DNA of 64,000 nucleotides. It comes from Luethyella okanaganae (GTDB taxonomy: Bacteria; Actinomycetota; Actinomycetes; Actinomycetales; Microbacteriaceae). The position numbers and the translations under genes are program-made. Where the stretch lies: the NCBI RefSeq assembly GCF_042660285.1, contig NZ_JBHSTP010000004.1, positions 124,001-188,000 on the forward strand, given 5' to 3'. The notes under the pieces are model-generated. The model saw only the letters and a program-made list of their open reading frames with translations. It made no database searches and had not been told where the DNA came from. Position 1 is the stretch's first letter, and each line of letters opens with the position of its first letter. Shown piece by piece: positions 23,787 through 33,433 of the stretch.

Positions 23787-25118
23787 TCAGCCGAAGAGGT
23801 TGACAGGCTTGACGATGTCGGCGTAGATGAGCAGCGCGCTCATGCCGCCGAGCACGATCACGACAGCGAAGGTGAGCGGCATGAGCTTGGCCGTGTCGAC
23901 CGGTCCGGGATCCGGCTTGCGGAAGAGCGAAGCGAAGCCGCGACGGACGGCCTCCCACAGCGCACCCGCGATGTGCCCGCCATCCAGCGGCATGAGCGGG
24001 ATCAGGTTGAAGACGAAGAGGGCGATGTTGAGCGAGGCGAGCAGTTCGATGAGGCCCGCCGCCTTGCTTTGCAGCGGGATCGTGTCGATACTCGCGATCT
24101 CACCGGCGACCCGGCCGACGCCGACGACGCTGATGGGCCCGTTGGGGTCGCGTTCTCCCGGCCCGAAGGCGGCATTGGCCACGTCGACGAGACGCTGCGG
24201 CAGGTTGACGACGATGTGCACGACACCACCGATGTTCTGGCCGACAGCGGGAAGCACCGCCGTCACGGGCTGTTGTACGAGCTCGCTCGCGGGACCTATG
24301 CCGACGAACCCGACCTGACGGGTCACGGCCTTGCCGTCGGCATCCGTCACGACGGCACCAGCTTCATCCGTCACATTCCGCTCGGTGAGCAGAGGGGTCA
24401 CGGTCAGGTTCTTCGTGGCGCCGTCGCGTTCGACGACGACAGTGAGCGGCACGCCGGCAGACTCGCGAATGAGCTGAGTGGATCGATCCCAGCTCGTCAC
24501 TGCCGCACCGTCGATGCTGACGAGCCGGTCGCCGGGCAGGATGCCGGCCGCCGCCCCAGGCGCGACCGGGTCGGACGCCGTGCACTTTTGGCTCGTGTCG
24601 CTCACGTTGTGCACGCAGGCGGACACGCTGCCGACCGTCGTGCTGACCTGCGCCGCGCCGAACCCCATGAGCAGCACCCCGAAGAGCACGACCGCGATGA
24701 GAAGGTTCATGAAGGGGCCGCCGAACATGATGACGACGCGCTTCCACACCGGCAGCCGGTAGAAGGCCCGGTGCTCGTCGCCGTCGGTGATCGTGCTCGC
24801 GCTGGCCGTGCGGGCATCCTGAACCAGGGTGTTGAAGAAACCCGTGCTCGCGTTGCGCATCACGCCGCCCTGTCTGGCGGGCGGGAACATTCCGATCATG
24901 GAGATGTAGCCGCCGAAGGGGATCGCCTTGACGCCATACTCGGTCTCGCCCTTGCGCTTCGACCAGATCGTCGGGCCGAAGCCGATCATGTACTGCGTCA
25001 CCTTGACGCCGAAGAGCTTCGCCGGCACGAGGTGGCCGATCTCGTGGAGCCCGATCGAGACGGCGAGGCCGACCGCCAGGATGGCGACGCCGAGAATGAA
25101 GAGCAGCACGGATTCCAC
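23787..25118 (-). CDS. rseP: site-2 intramembrane metalloprotease (RseP/Rip1 type)
   Basis: M50 zinc proteases cut membrane proteins within the bilayer, for example anti-sigma factors. HEIGH at about residues 25–29 lies in the first helix, and the third Zn ligand is in LMPLDGGHIAGALW near residue 378. A PDZ domain lies between (VAPGAAAGILPGDRLVSIDGAAV). The 443 residues carry about four transmembrane helices. The start is GTG at 25118, six bases after TATCGT. It lies between dxr and ispG, as in mycobacteria (Rip1). The substrate is unknown. Confidence 0.92.
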   Translation of the reverse strand: MESVLLFILGVAILAVGLAVSIGLHEIGHLVPAKLFGVKVTQYMIGFGPTIWSKRKGETEYGVKAIPFGGYISMIGMFPPARQGGVMRNASTGFFNTLVQDARTASASTITDGDEHRAFYRLPVWKRVVIMFGGPFMNLLIAVVLFGVLLMGFGAAQVSTTVGSVSACVHNVSDTSQKCTASDPVAPGAAAGILPGDRLVSIDGAAVTSWDRSTQLIRESAGVPLTVVVERDGATKNLTVTPLLTERNVTDEAGAVVTDADGKAVTRQVGFVGIGPASELVQQPVTAVLPAVGQNIGGVVHIVVNLPQRLVDVANAAFGPGERDPNGPISVVGVGRVAGEIASIDTIPLQSKAAGLIELLASLNIALFVFNLIPLMPLDGGHIAGALWEAVRRGFASLFRKPDPGPVDTAKLMPLTFAVVIVLGGMSALLIYADIVKPVNLFG

Positions 25119-25124
25119 TGCATC

Positions 25125-25130
25125 ACGATA
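25125..25130 (-). promoter_or_regulatory. -10 box TATCGT, leaderless start of site-2 protease
   Basis: TATCGT on the minus strand, six bases, then the GTG at 25118. Confidence 0.45.
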
Positions 25131-25289
25131 CCGCCATCCGCTGACGGCTGACTGCGCGAACGCTGAACGTCGGGCGACGTCGACTGAGAGGCCGCCATAA
25201 CCGCCACCCCCTATGATGAGCGCGTCGGAGCGGTGAAATCAGAGCACGAAGCCGGATCGCGAAACCGGAGCGAGGAATGGGAGCGGACG

Positions 25290-26204
25290 ATGGCACGTCA
25301 CCTGGTGGTCGGAACGGGGCTCATCGGACGGGAGCTCGCGGAGCAGCTCGTCGCGCGCGGCGACACGGTGATCGCGGCGAGCCGCTCGGGAACCGTCGTG
25401 GCCGGGGCGGATGCCATGCGCCTCGACGCTGCGGACGCCGACGCCTTCGGAGCCGCCGCTGTCGGGGCGGACACGATCTTCCTCTGCACCAACCCGCCCT
25501 ATCCGGCATGGGCGACCGACTGGCCACCGGTCTTCGTCGCCGCGATCGAGGCCGCCAGGCGCTCCGGCGCCGGCCTCGTGCTCATGGGAAACCTCTACGC
25601 CTACGGAGTCCCTGACGGCCCGATGACGGAGCGCACGCCGTTGCATCCGGCCGAGACGAAGGGTGAGGTGCGCCGCGACGGCTGGTTTGTGGCACGTGCA
25701 GCGCACGAACGTGGAGAGCTCAGGGCCGTCGAGGTGCGTGCGAGCGACTACTTCGGGCCGAACGCGAAGGGAACCGCGCATCTCGGCGAATCGTTCTTTC
25801 GTGCAGTGCTGAACTCGAAGAAGGCCATGGTGGTCGGCGATCCGATCGCCCCGCACAGCTGGAGCTACCTGCCAGACATCGCCACGACCCTCGTCGCCGC
25901 GGCAGACTTCTCTAGCGAGTGGGGTCGCGTCTGGCACGTGCCGAGCAACGAGCCGCTTTCCCGCACCGAGATCGCCGCTCAGGTGAACGCCCGCTACGGC
26001 ACGAGCGGACGGGTAGCGGGCTACCCGCCATGGATGCTCAGGACACTCGGCCGCTTCAACCCCACGATGCGCGAGGTGGAGGCGTCGAGCTATCAGTTCC
26101 GCATGCCGTTCGTGATCGACTCCGCCGAGACGGAGCGGTTGCTCGGCGTGAGCGCGACACCGTGGCCCGAGGCCCTGTTCAGGACCGCGGACTCGTACCG
26201 CTGA
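25290..26204 (+). CDS. NAD-dependent epimerase/dehydratase family protein
   Basis: 304 residues of a short-chain-dehydrogenase-like Rossmann protein. The glycine motif is VVGTGLIGRELAEQL and CTNPPYP follows the second strand. The usual YxxxK of extended SDRs is not evident; the region reads MGNLYAYGVPDGPMTER. It may use a sugar nucleotide or act as an atypical reductase. ATG at 25290 fits the GGGAGCGG upstream. Its 3' end overlaps the convergent dxr by 26 bp. Confidence 0.75.
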   Translation: MARHLVVGTGLIGRELAEQLVARGDTVIAASRSGTVVAGADAMRLDAADADAFGAAAVGADTIFLCTNPPYPAWATDWPPVFVAAIEAARRSGAGLVLMGNLYAYGVPDGPMTERTPLHPAETKGEVRRDGWFVARAAHERGELRAVEVRASDYFGPNAKGTAHLGESFFRAVLNSKKAMVVGDPIAPHSWSYLPDIATTLVAAADFSSEWGRVWHVPSNEPLSRTEIAAQVNARYGTSGRVAGYPPWMLRTLGRFNPTMREVEASSYQFRMPFVIDSAETERLLGVSATPWPEALFRTADSYR

Positions 26205-27276
26205 GGTAGCCGTCCGCCGCAGCACGCGCCCAGTCTTCGGCCGCGACGAGCGACTCCCGTGTGAGCGGCCCCGACCATGCCTCATGCCCGTCGACCACCC
26301 TGCGGACCGTGTCGACGATGCCAGAAAAGCCGATGCGCCCCGCGTGGAAGGCGTGCACGGCCTGTTCGTTGGCCGCGTTGAAGACTGCCGGATAGCTTGA
26401 ACCTGCCCGGCCGACCTGCTTGGCGAGCGTCACCGCGGGGAACGCTGCCTCGTCGAGGGGCTCGAAGCTCCACGTCTGCGCAGAGGCCCAGTCGAGTGGC
26501 CTCCCGACCGAGGCGACCCGGTTCGGCCAGTCGAGCCCGAGCGAGATGGGCAACCGCATATCGGGCGGAGAGGCCTGCGCGATGGTCGAGCCGTCGACGA
26601 ACTCGACCATCGAGTGCACGATCGATTGCGGATGCACGACCACATCGATGCGGTCGTAGGGAACGTCGAAGAGCAGGTGCGCCTCGATCACCTCGAGGCC
26701 CTTGTTGACGAGGGTGGCCGAGTTGGTCGTGACGACGAGCCCCATGTCCCAGGTGGGATGCGCGAGCGCCTGCGCCGGTGTGACTCCGTTCAGCGAGTCT
26801 CGGGAGCGCCCGCGGAACGGCCCGCCCGACGCTGTGAGCACGAGCCGGCGCACCTCGCTCGGTGTGCCAGAGCGCAACGCCTGGGCGATGGCCGAATGCT
26901 CAGAGTCCACCGGGACGATCTGACCGGGTCTCGCAACAGACGTGACGAGTTCGCCTCCGACGATGAGAGACTCCTTGTTGGCGAGCGCCAAGGTGCGGCC
27001 GGTCTCGAGAGCGGCGAGCGTCGGCCCGAGTCCGACGGAGCCGGTGATGCCATTGAGCACGACATCGGCGTCGACCGAGCGCACGAGGCGTTCGGCATCT
27101 GCGGCGCCAAGCGCGGTCTCGTCGACATGGAAGTCCGCAGCCTGCTGCGCGAGCTGCTCAGCGTCGCTGCCGGCCGCAAGCCCCACGACCTCGAAACGTT
27201 CCGGGTTGGCCCGGATCACGTCGAGGGCCTGTGTACCGATCGAACCAGTCGAACCGAGGATGATGACTTTACGCAC
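26179..27276 (-). CDS. dxr: 1-deoxy-D-xylulose 5-phosphate reductoisomerase
   Basis: Dxr makes methylerythritol 4-phosphate, the committed step of the MEP pathway. It has the NADPH-binding start VIILGSTGSIGTQALDVI, then ALANKESLIVGGELV and PVDSEHSAIAQAL with metal and substrate residues, and the flexible loop LTASGGPFRGRS. The protein has 365 residues, slightly short but complete. The start is GTG at 27276, six bases after TAGGCT. With ispG nearby, two MEP enzymes are encoded in this stretch. Confidence 0.96.
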   Translation of the reverse strand: MRKVIILGSTGSIGTQALDVIRANPERFEVVGLAAGSDAEQLAQQAADFHVDETALGAADAERLVRSVDADVVLNGITGSVGLGPTLAALETGRTLALANKESLIVGGELVTSVARPGQIVPVDSEHSAIAQALRSGTPSEVRRLVLTASGGPFRGRSRDSLNGVTPAQALAHPTWDMGLVVTTNSATLVNKGLEVIEAHLLFDVPYDRIDVVVHPQSIVHSMVEFVDGSTIAQASPPDMRLPISLGLDWPNRVASVGRPLDWASAQTWSFEPLDEAAFPAVTLAKQVGRAGSSYPAVFNAANEQAVHAFHAGRIGFSGIVDTVRRVVDGHEAWSGPLTRESLVAAEDWARAAADGYLSGTSPRS

Positions 27277-27282
27277 GTGCCC

Positions 27283-27288
27283 AGCCTA
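27283..27288 (-). promoter_or_regulatory. -10 box TAGGCT, leaderless start of dxr
   Basis: TAGGCT on the minus strand, six bases, then the GTG at 27276. Confidence 0.55.
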
Positions 27289-27386
27289 GAACCCGCTCGA
27301 CGCTGTTCACCGCGCGTACACTCGTGATCAATATCCTCGCTCTTCGCCGCATCGGGTCCAGCCGGGGCGGCGCCGAGAGGACAGAA

Positions 27387-30300
27387 ATGACCGAGGTTCC
27401 CGATATCGGCCTGATGCTCGCGAGTGACCGCGCGGCGGCGGAACGCACGCTCATCGACATTCTCCGCACGACGGCGCATGCGCATCCGCAGGCCTCCGCT
27501 CTCGCCGACAGCGCAGGTGCCCTCAGCTATCGCGAACTGCTACGCCTGGTCAACGACTCGGCGGCACGCCTCAGCATCGCCGGAATCCGCCGCGGCGACA
27601 GGGTCGGCATCCGCATCCCATCCGGCACACGAACCCTCTATATCTCGATCCTCGCAGTGCTGGCCGTCGGTGCCGCCTACGTTCCCGTCGACGCCGACGA
27701 CCCGGAGGAGCGCGCGGAGCTCGTCTTCGGAGAAGCAGACGTCGCCGGCGTGATCGGCGCGGACGGCCTGCTCGTCCCACGTGACCAGCGCGGGAAGGAG
27801 ACGCTCGTCGATCGTGAGCCCCCGACCTCCGGGATCCCGACCATCGGCTCGCCGACCGGCAGCGTACCCCTGGTCGGCGCGCCTGAGCCCGACGACGACG
27901 CCTGGGTGATCTTCACGAGCGGATCGACCGGGGTACCGAAGGGGGTCGCCGTCACCCACCGCTCCGCAGCGGCCTTCGTCGACGCAGAGGCCCGCCTCTT
28001 CTTGCAGGAGGAGCCCATCGCCCCGGGCGACCGCGTGCTCGCCGGCCTCTCGGTCGCCTTCGACGCGTCATGCGAGGAGATGTGGCTCGCCTGGCGCAAC
28101 GGAGCGTGCCTTGTCCCGGCACCGCGCTCGCTCGTACGCTCGGGAGTCGATCTCGGCCCGTGGCTCATCGCCCACGGCATCACGATCGTGTCGACGGTCC
28201 CGACGCTCGCCGCGTTGTGGCCGGCCGAGTCGCTCGAACTCGTGCGGCTGCTCATCTTCGGCGGCGAGGCGTGCCCGCCGGACCTCGCCGAGCGTCTCGT
28301 GTTGGACGGCCGGGAGGTGTGGAACACCTATGGTCCGACCGAGGCAACGGTCGTCGCATGCGCGACCCGCCTGACCGGTGCACCGCCGATCCGCATCGGG
28401 CTGCCGCTCGATGGCTGGGACCTCGCTGTCGTCGATGCCGGGGGACGACCCGTCGCCGAAGGCGAGCTCGGCGAGCTCGTCATCGGCGGCGTCGGGCTGG
28501 CACGCTATCTCGACCCGGCCAAGGATGCCGAGAAGTACGCGCCGATGCCGACGCTCGGCTGGGAGCGGGCATACCGATCCGGCGATCTCGTGCGTTTCGA
28601 GACAGAGGGACTCGTCTTCCAGGGGCGCGCCGACGATCAGATCAAACTCGGCGGACGGCGCATCGAGCTCGGCGAGATCGATGCTGCGCTCCAGGCTCTG
28701 CCGGATGTCGCCGGCGGTGCGGCTGTCGTGCAGAGGACTCCGGCCGGCAATCAGATCCTCGTCGGCTACGTCGCGCTCGCCGATCCGATCCACCGCTTCG
28801 ACACGGACGCTGCGACGCGACGTCTGCGGGAGGAGCTGCCAGCTGCGCTCGTCCCGGTCCTCGCCGTCGTGGACACCCTGCCGACGAGAACGTCGGGGAA
28901 AGTGGACCGTGCCGCACTGCCGTGGCCGCTTTCTGTGACCGACACTGCAGACGCCGCCGGCCTCTCCCCGACCGCCGCCTGGATCGCGGAGCGTTGGACG
29001 GCCATCCTCGGCTCCCCCGTCACTGGCCCCGACGACGACTTTTTCGCCCACGGCGGCGGCTCGCTCACCGCGGCGCAGCTCGTCTCGGCGATCCGCGCCC
29101 GCTTTCCGGAGGCACGCGTCTCCGACATCTACGATCAGCCGCGCATCGGCGCGCTCGCGACCGAGCTCGACTCCCGCACGCCGGAACCGGAGCGCGAACG
29201 CCGGCACGTCGTTCCGACGCCGTTCCGCACCCAGCTCGCGCAGACCATCCTGGGCATCCCCCTGCACGTCATCGTAGGATTGCGCTGGCTCGTCTACCTG
29301 CTGACCGCGAACAACCTGCTGGCCCTGTTCGGAGACTTCGCCTGGGCGCCGACGGTGTCTTGGTGGTGGATCCTCGCGGGATTCGTCGTGCTCATCACGC
29401 CGGTCGGGCGCATGGGCCTCTCGGTGCTCTCCTCGCGTCTGCTGCTCGCGGGCGTGACGCCCGGTGACTATCCACGCGGCGGGAGCGTGCACGTGCGACT
29501 CTGGCTCGCCGAGCAAGTGGCGCATCTCGTCGGCGCGGCAAATCTGGCCGGTGCCCCGTGGATCAGCTACTACGCTCGCGCACTCGGGGCCACGATCGCC
29601 CCAGGAGTCGATCTGCACTCGTTGCCACCGATCACTGGCATGCTCAGGATCGGCGCGGGTGCCTCGATCGAACCCGAGGTCGACCTCAGCGGGTACTGGA
29701 TCGACGGAGACATCCTGCGTCTCGGCACGATCCAGATCGGAGCCGATGCCACGGTCGGCTCACGCAGCACCCTGCTTCCAGGCACCCGCCTCGGCAAGGG
29801 CGCCGAGGTCGCCGCAGGCTCGGCCGTTCACGGCCAGGTTCCCGCCGGCCAGCTCTGGGCGGGATCGCCGGCCGCGCGGGTCGGCAAGGCGAAGCATGAC
29901 TGGCCCGAACGACGCCCGCCGCGCGCCACCGGATGGCTCGTCGCCTATGGCATCGGCTCAGCCGTGCTCTCCGCGCTGCCTGCGGTCGCGGTAGCAGTCG
30001 GCGCGCTCATCACCGGCTGGACGATCGCGGAGGCCGGAACGCTCGGCGAGGCCGCGCTGCGGGCGCTCGCCGTGCAGCCGATCGTCGTTCTCGCAGCAGG
30101 AGTCGTGTTCGCCGGGCTCATCGTCCTCGCTGTCCGACTGCTGAGCATCGGCATCCGACCGGGAACCTACGCCGTGCGCAGCCGGATCGGCTGGCAGGTG
30201 TGGGCGACCGAGCGTCTACTCGACACGGCGCGCACGGTGCTCTTTCCGTTCTACGCGAGCCTGTTCACGCCGGTCTGGCTCCGGATGCTTGGAGCGAAGG

Positions 30301-31337
30301 TCGGCCGGAATGTCGAGGCCTCGACCGTGCTCTTGCTGCCGAAGCTCACGACGATCGCGGACCACGCTTTCCTCGCCGACGACACAATGGTCGCGTCCTA
30401 TGAGCTCGGCGGTGGATGGATGCACGTCGACGAGGCCAAAGTCGGCCGCCGCGCGTTCCTCGGAAACTCAGGCATGACCGGGCCAGGCCGGACCGTGCCG
30501 AAGAACGGTCTCGTCGCCGTCCTCTCCGCCACGCCTCGCAAGGCCAAGTCGGGATCGTCGTGGCTCGGCAACCCCCCGGTGCGCCTGCGCCGCGCCGTCG
30601 CGGAGTTCGACGAGACGCGCACATTCCAGCCACCGCTCCGGCTCAAGGCCGCCCGCCTGCTCTGGGAGCTCTGTCGTTTCGTTCCCGTCGTCGTCACAGC
30701 CTGGATCGCCATCGGCGTGCTCGCCGCGCTCGAATGGATGGTCGCCGATTGGGGGGTCGTCTGGGCGATCGCCCTCTCGGGGATCGTCCTGCTCGCAGCC
30801 GGCGCGATCGCCGCGGGGGTCACCACGGTGTCGAAGTGGGTGCTCGTCGGCCGGATCGGCGTCGAAGAGCATCCGCTCTGGTCCTCGTTCGTATGGCGCA
30901 ATGAGGTGTCGGACACCTTCGTCGAGATGGTGGCTGCGCCCTGGTTCGCGGTCACGGCGACCGGCACCCCCGCCCTCGCCTGGTGGCTGCGCTCGCTCGG
31001 CGCCCGACTCGGCCGCGGCGTCTGGTGCGAGTCCTACTGGTTGCCGGAGGCAGACCTCATCGCCCTCGGTGACGGCGCGACGGTGAACCGCGGATGCGTT
31101 GTGCAAACACACCTCTTCCACGATCGGGTCATGGCCCTCGACACCGTCGAGATCGGTGTGGGCGGAACCCTCGGTCCGCATAGCGTCATCCTTCCCGCGG
31201 CCGCCATCGGAGCCCACGCGACGGTCGGGCCCGCCTCCCTCGTCATGCGCGGAGAATCCGTGCCTGAATCGAGTCAATGGGCGGGCAACCCGATCGCCCC
31301 ATGGATTTCGGCGCCATGGAATACTGGAGCGCAGTGA
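27387..31337 (+). CDS. Pls-type NRPS (poly-lysine synthetase-like), membrane bound
   Basis: 1316 residues, nearly the length of epsilon-poly-lysine synthetase (about 1319). The adenylation domain (residues ~20–510) has FTSGSTGVPKGV, NTYGPTEATV, YRSGDLVRF and the catalytic Lys in RTSGKVDR. The carrier domain follows, with the pantetheine Ser in HGGGSL near residue 559. Three pairs of transmembrane helices (about 612–690, 848–920, 1090–1150) then alternate with three related soluble domains containing hexapeptide-like strands. There is no condensation or thioesterase domain of ordinary type. Specificity residues read DAESIGTVVK, close to the lysine code DAESIGSVCK (from memory). The likely product is an isopeptide or short homopolymer of a basic amino acid. 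ATG at 27387 follows GAGAGGA. It is coupled to the next gene. Confidence 0.88.
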   Translation: MTEVPDIGLMLASDRAAAERTLIDILRTTAHAHPQASALADSAGALSYRELLRLVNDSAARLSIAGIRRGDRVGIRIPSGTRTLYISILAVLAVGAAYVPVDADDPEERAELVFGEADVAGVIGADGLLVPRDQRGKETLVDREPPTSGIPTIGSPTGSVPLVGAPEPDDDAWVIFTSGSTGVPKGVAVTHRSAAAFVDAEARLFLQEEPIAPGDRVLAGLSVAFDASCEEMWLAWRNGACLVPAPRSLVRSGVDLGPWLIAHGITIVSTVPTLAALWPAESLELVRLLIFGGEACPPDLAERLVLDGREVWNTYGPTEATVVACATRLTGAPPIRIGLPLDGWDLAVVDAGGRPVAEGELGELVIGGVGLARYLDPAKDAEKYAPMPTLGWERAYRSGDLVRFETEGLVFQGRADDQIKLGGRRIELGEIDAALQALPDVAGGAAVVQRTPAGNQILVGYVALADPIHRFDTDAATRRLREELPAALVPVLAVVDTLPTRTSGKVDRAALPWPLSVTDTADAAGLSPTAAWIAERWTAILGSPVTGPDDDFFAHGGGSLTAAQLVSAIRARFPEARVSDIYDQPRIGALATELDSRTPEPERERRHVVPTPFRTQLAQTILGIPLHVIVGLRWLVYLLTANNLLALFGDFAWAPTVSWWWILAGFVVLITPVGRMGLSVLSSRLLLAGVTPGDYPRGGSVHVRLWLAEQVAHLVGAANLAGAPWISYYARALGATIAPGVDLHSLPPITGMLRIGAGASIEPEVDLSGYWIDGDILRLGTIQIGADATVGSRSTLLPGTRLGKGAEVAAGSAVHGQVPAGQLWAGSPAARVGKAKHDWPERRPPRATGWLVAYGIGSAVLSALPAVAVAVGALITGWTIAEAGTLGEAALRALAVQPIVVLAAGVVFAGLIVLAVRLLSIGIRPGTYAVRSRIGWQVWATERLLDTARTVLFPFYASLFTPVWLRMLGAKVGRNVEASTVLLLPKLTTIADHAFLADDTMVASYELGGGWMHVDEAKVGRRAFLGNSGMTGPGRTVPKNGLVAVLSATPRKAKSGSSWLGNPPVRLRRAVAEFDETRTFQPPLRLKAARLLWELCRFVPVVVTAWIAIGVLAALEWMVADWGVVWAIALSGIVLLAAGAIAAGVTTVSKWVLVGRIGVEEHPLWSSFVWRNEVSDTFVEMVAAPWFAVTATGTPALAWWLRSLGARLGRGVWCESYWLPEADLIALGDGATVNRGCVVQTHLFHDRVMALDTVEIGVGGTLGPHSVILPAAAIGAHATVGPASLVMRGESVPESSQWAGNPIAPWISAPWNTGAQ

Positions 31338-32680
31338 AAAGCAATGCTCCCCTCCTGAAAGCCATCGGTGTGGCGAGCGCCGGCGACCCCTATCTGCCGG
31401 AGAGCGGCAACAGCGGCTACCACGTGACCCACTACGACCTCGACGTCGACTACCGGGTGTCGAGCAACCGGCTGAGCGGTGCGGTCAGGATCGCCGCGAT
31501 CGCAGACGAACGCCTGGAACGCTTCACCCTCGATCTCTGCGGATTGACCGCCTCGAAGGTCTCGGTGAACGGCGAGCGCGCCGCCAAGGTGACGCAGAGC
31601 CCGACCAAGCTCACGATCAGGACGGCCGCTCCGGTCGAGGCCGGAGCCGGTTTCACGATCGCGATCCGCTACGCCGGTTCCCCGTCACCACGGAACACGG
31701 CGTGGGGTGATGTCGGCTGGGAGGAGCTCAGCGAGGGGGTTCTCGTCGCCGGGCAGCCCTCCGGTGCTCCGAGCTGGTTCCCGTGCAACGACCACCCGAG
31801 CGACAAGGCCACCTTTCGCACGGCTGTCACCGCCGACTCGTCGTATCGCGTGATCGCGAACGGGCGGCTGGTCTCGCGCACCGTCAAGTCGAGTCGCACC
31901 CGCTGGGTGTTCGAGACCGCAGAGCCGCTCGCGAGCTACCTCGCGACGGTGCAGATCGGCCACTACGAGGCCGCGGAGCTGCCCCCGGCGTCGATTCCGC
32001 AGCACGCCTTCATCCCCAGGGATCTCCGAGCCGACTTCGCGGCGGACTTCGCCGAACAGCCGGCGATGATCGCGCTCTTCGAGCAGGCCTTCGGACCGTA
32101 TCCGTTCTCCGACTACACGGTCGTGGTGACCGACGACGACCTCGAGATCCCTCTCGAAGCCCACGGGATCTCGGTGTTCGGCCGCAACCATGTCGATGGA
32201 CATCGCGGATCGAACCGGCTCGTGGCGCACGAGCTCGCCCACTCCTGGTTCGGCAACAGCCTCACCGTCAGCGCGTGGCAGCACATCTGGCTGCACGAGG
32301 GCTTCGCGTGCTATGCGGAGTGGCTGTGGTCGGAGGCATCCGGAGGCCCGAGCGCCCATCGATTCGCGGAACAGCAATGGGGCAAACTCAAAACGCTCCC
32401 CCAGGATCTCGTCATCGGCGATCCCGGACCGGAATTGATGTTCGACGACCGCCTCTACAAGCGAGGCGCGCTCGCTCTGCACGCGCTGCGTCTCTCAATT
32501 GGCGACCGGGCGTTCTTCGAGACGCTACGAGCATGGACGACCGCGAAACGACACGGTTCGGTGAGCACGGAGGAGTTCCTCGATCATGTCGCCACGCGAA
32601 ACGGCGATCCGACCCGCGTGCTGCTCTCGGCCTGGCTCTTCGAGACTGCGCTGCCACCGCTGCCGAAGCCGCGTCGCTAA
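31334..32680 (+). CDS. M1-family zinc metallopeptidase
   Basis: 448 residues with the gluzincin motif HELAHSW at about residue 299 and the third ligand Glu 18 residues after the second His (HEGF), plus the N-terminal beta-saddle (YHVTHYDLDVDYRVSSNRLSG). The usual GAMEN exopeptidase loop reads LEAHGISVFG, so aminopeptidase specificity may differ. No signal peptide is seen, so it is probably cytoplasmic. GTG at 31334 overlaps the NRPS stop (GTGA) with GGAG just upstream, so the two are translated together. A role in processing or degrading the NRPS product is likely from context but not shown. Confidence 0.87.
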   Translation: MKSNAPLLKAIGVASAGDPYLPESGNSGYHVTHYDLDVDYRVSSNRLSGAVRIAAIADERLERFTLDLCGLTASKVSVNGERAAKVTQSPTKLTIRTAAPVEAGAGFTIAIRYAGSPSPRNTAWGDVGWEELSEGVLVAGQPSGAPSWFPCNDHPSDKATFRTAVTADSSYRVIANGRLVSRTVKSSRTRWVFETAEPLASYLATVQIGHYEAAELPPASIPQHAFIPRDLRADFAADFAEQPAMIALFEQAFGPYPFSDYTVVVTDDDLEIPLEAHGISVFGRNHVDGHRGSNRLVAHELAHSWFGNSLTVSAWQHIWLHEGFACYAEWLWSEASGGPSAHRFAEQQWGKLKTLPQDLVIGDPGPELMFDDRLYKRGALALHALRLSIGDRAFFETLRAWTTAKRHGSVSTEEFLDHVATRNGDPTRVLLSAWLFETALPPLPKPRR

Positions 32681-33360
32681 CCGCCGGGCAGACGGTCGAG
32701 TTCGATCCGGAACGGTTCGGTCGTGCACACGGCGATCGCGCCGATGAGGCCGTCCGCGAGTTCTACGATCGCGATCCGCGGTGCCTCGGCGAATCCGAGG
32801 TCTACGGGCCAGCCGACGATCTCGACGATGCCATCAGTCGCCACCCGCAGTTCGAGCGAGGATGGGTCGACGGCGAGGCCCCAGCCGCTCGCTTTGAGAA
32901 CGGCTTCCTTCGCGGTCCAGAGAATCGCACGCCGTTCGAGGCGGGCGTCCTCGGCGAGCGAGTCGAGAGCGGCGAGCTCCGCCGGATGAAGCGCGGCGTC
33001 GTCGATCCCGGCGGCGGCGATGCGGCGGGGATCCTCGACGTCGATGCCGAGAGGGGCGATATCCGTCACCGCGACCACGACGATGCCGGTGGTGCGGCTG
33101 AGGCTGAGCTGCAGCTCAGGGGCCGACGCATCCCGGGCCGGAAGCAGGACAGGCCTCCCGTGCCCTGTGCCGCCGCAGCGACGACAGAACGCGCCGACAC
33201 GCACATCGCCGCGGTGGATCCCCGTGTGCCGCACGACCCCATCGGCGAGAAGTTCCCGGTCGTGCGCCCGGTCCCCCGTGGAACGGCGCAGCAAGACCCG
33301 CACCTGCCGCGGCGCATGATCCCCGGCCCGCGAGGGAACGGACGCTCGATCCTCGTTCAT
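32677..33360 (-). CDS. Sfp-type 4'-phosphopantetheinyl transferase
   Basis: 227 residues. LGIDVEDPRR holds the Mg-binding Asp-x-Glu, and ILWTAKEAVLKASGWGL is the second signature (W-x2-KEA-x3-K). FCRRCGGTGHGRPVL near the middle is typical of Sfp enzymes. The protein would convert apo-carrier domains to the active form, and the adjacent Pls-type NRPS is the obvious partner. ATG at 33360 is preceded by GAGGAGG. It converges on the metallopeptidase gene with a four-base overlap of the stops. Confidence 0.9.
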   Translation of the reverse strand: MNEDRASVPSRAGDHAPRQVRVLLRRSTGDRAHDRELLADGVVRHTGIHRGDVRVGAFCRRCGGTGHGRPVLLPARDASAPELQLSLSRTTGIVVVAVTDIAPLGIDVEDPRRIAAAGIDDAALHPAELAALDSLAEDARLERRAILWTAKEAVLKASGWGLAVDPSSLELRVATDGIVEIVGWPVDLGFAEAPRIAIVELADGLIGAIAVCTTEPFRIELDRLPGG

Positions 33361-33420
33361 GCGATCCTCCTCGTGCCCGACTGCCGACTCTACATTTCCA
33401 CGTCCGCATTCGGATATCGC

Positions 33421-33426
33421 TAAGGT
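33421..33426 (+). promoter_or_regulatory. -10 box TAAGGT, leaderless start of plsC-like gene
   Basis: TAAGGT, seven bases, then the ATG at 33434. Confidence 0.45.
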
Positions 33427-33433
33427 CGAAGAC

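Noticed and set aside
23730..25151. 473-codon open frame antisense to the site-2 protease
   Set aside because: Low-complexity Asp/Arg/His frame; the minus strand has HEIGH and PDZ sequences.
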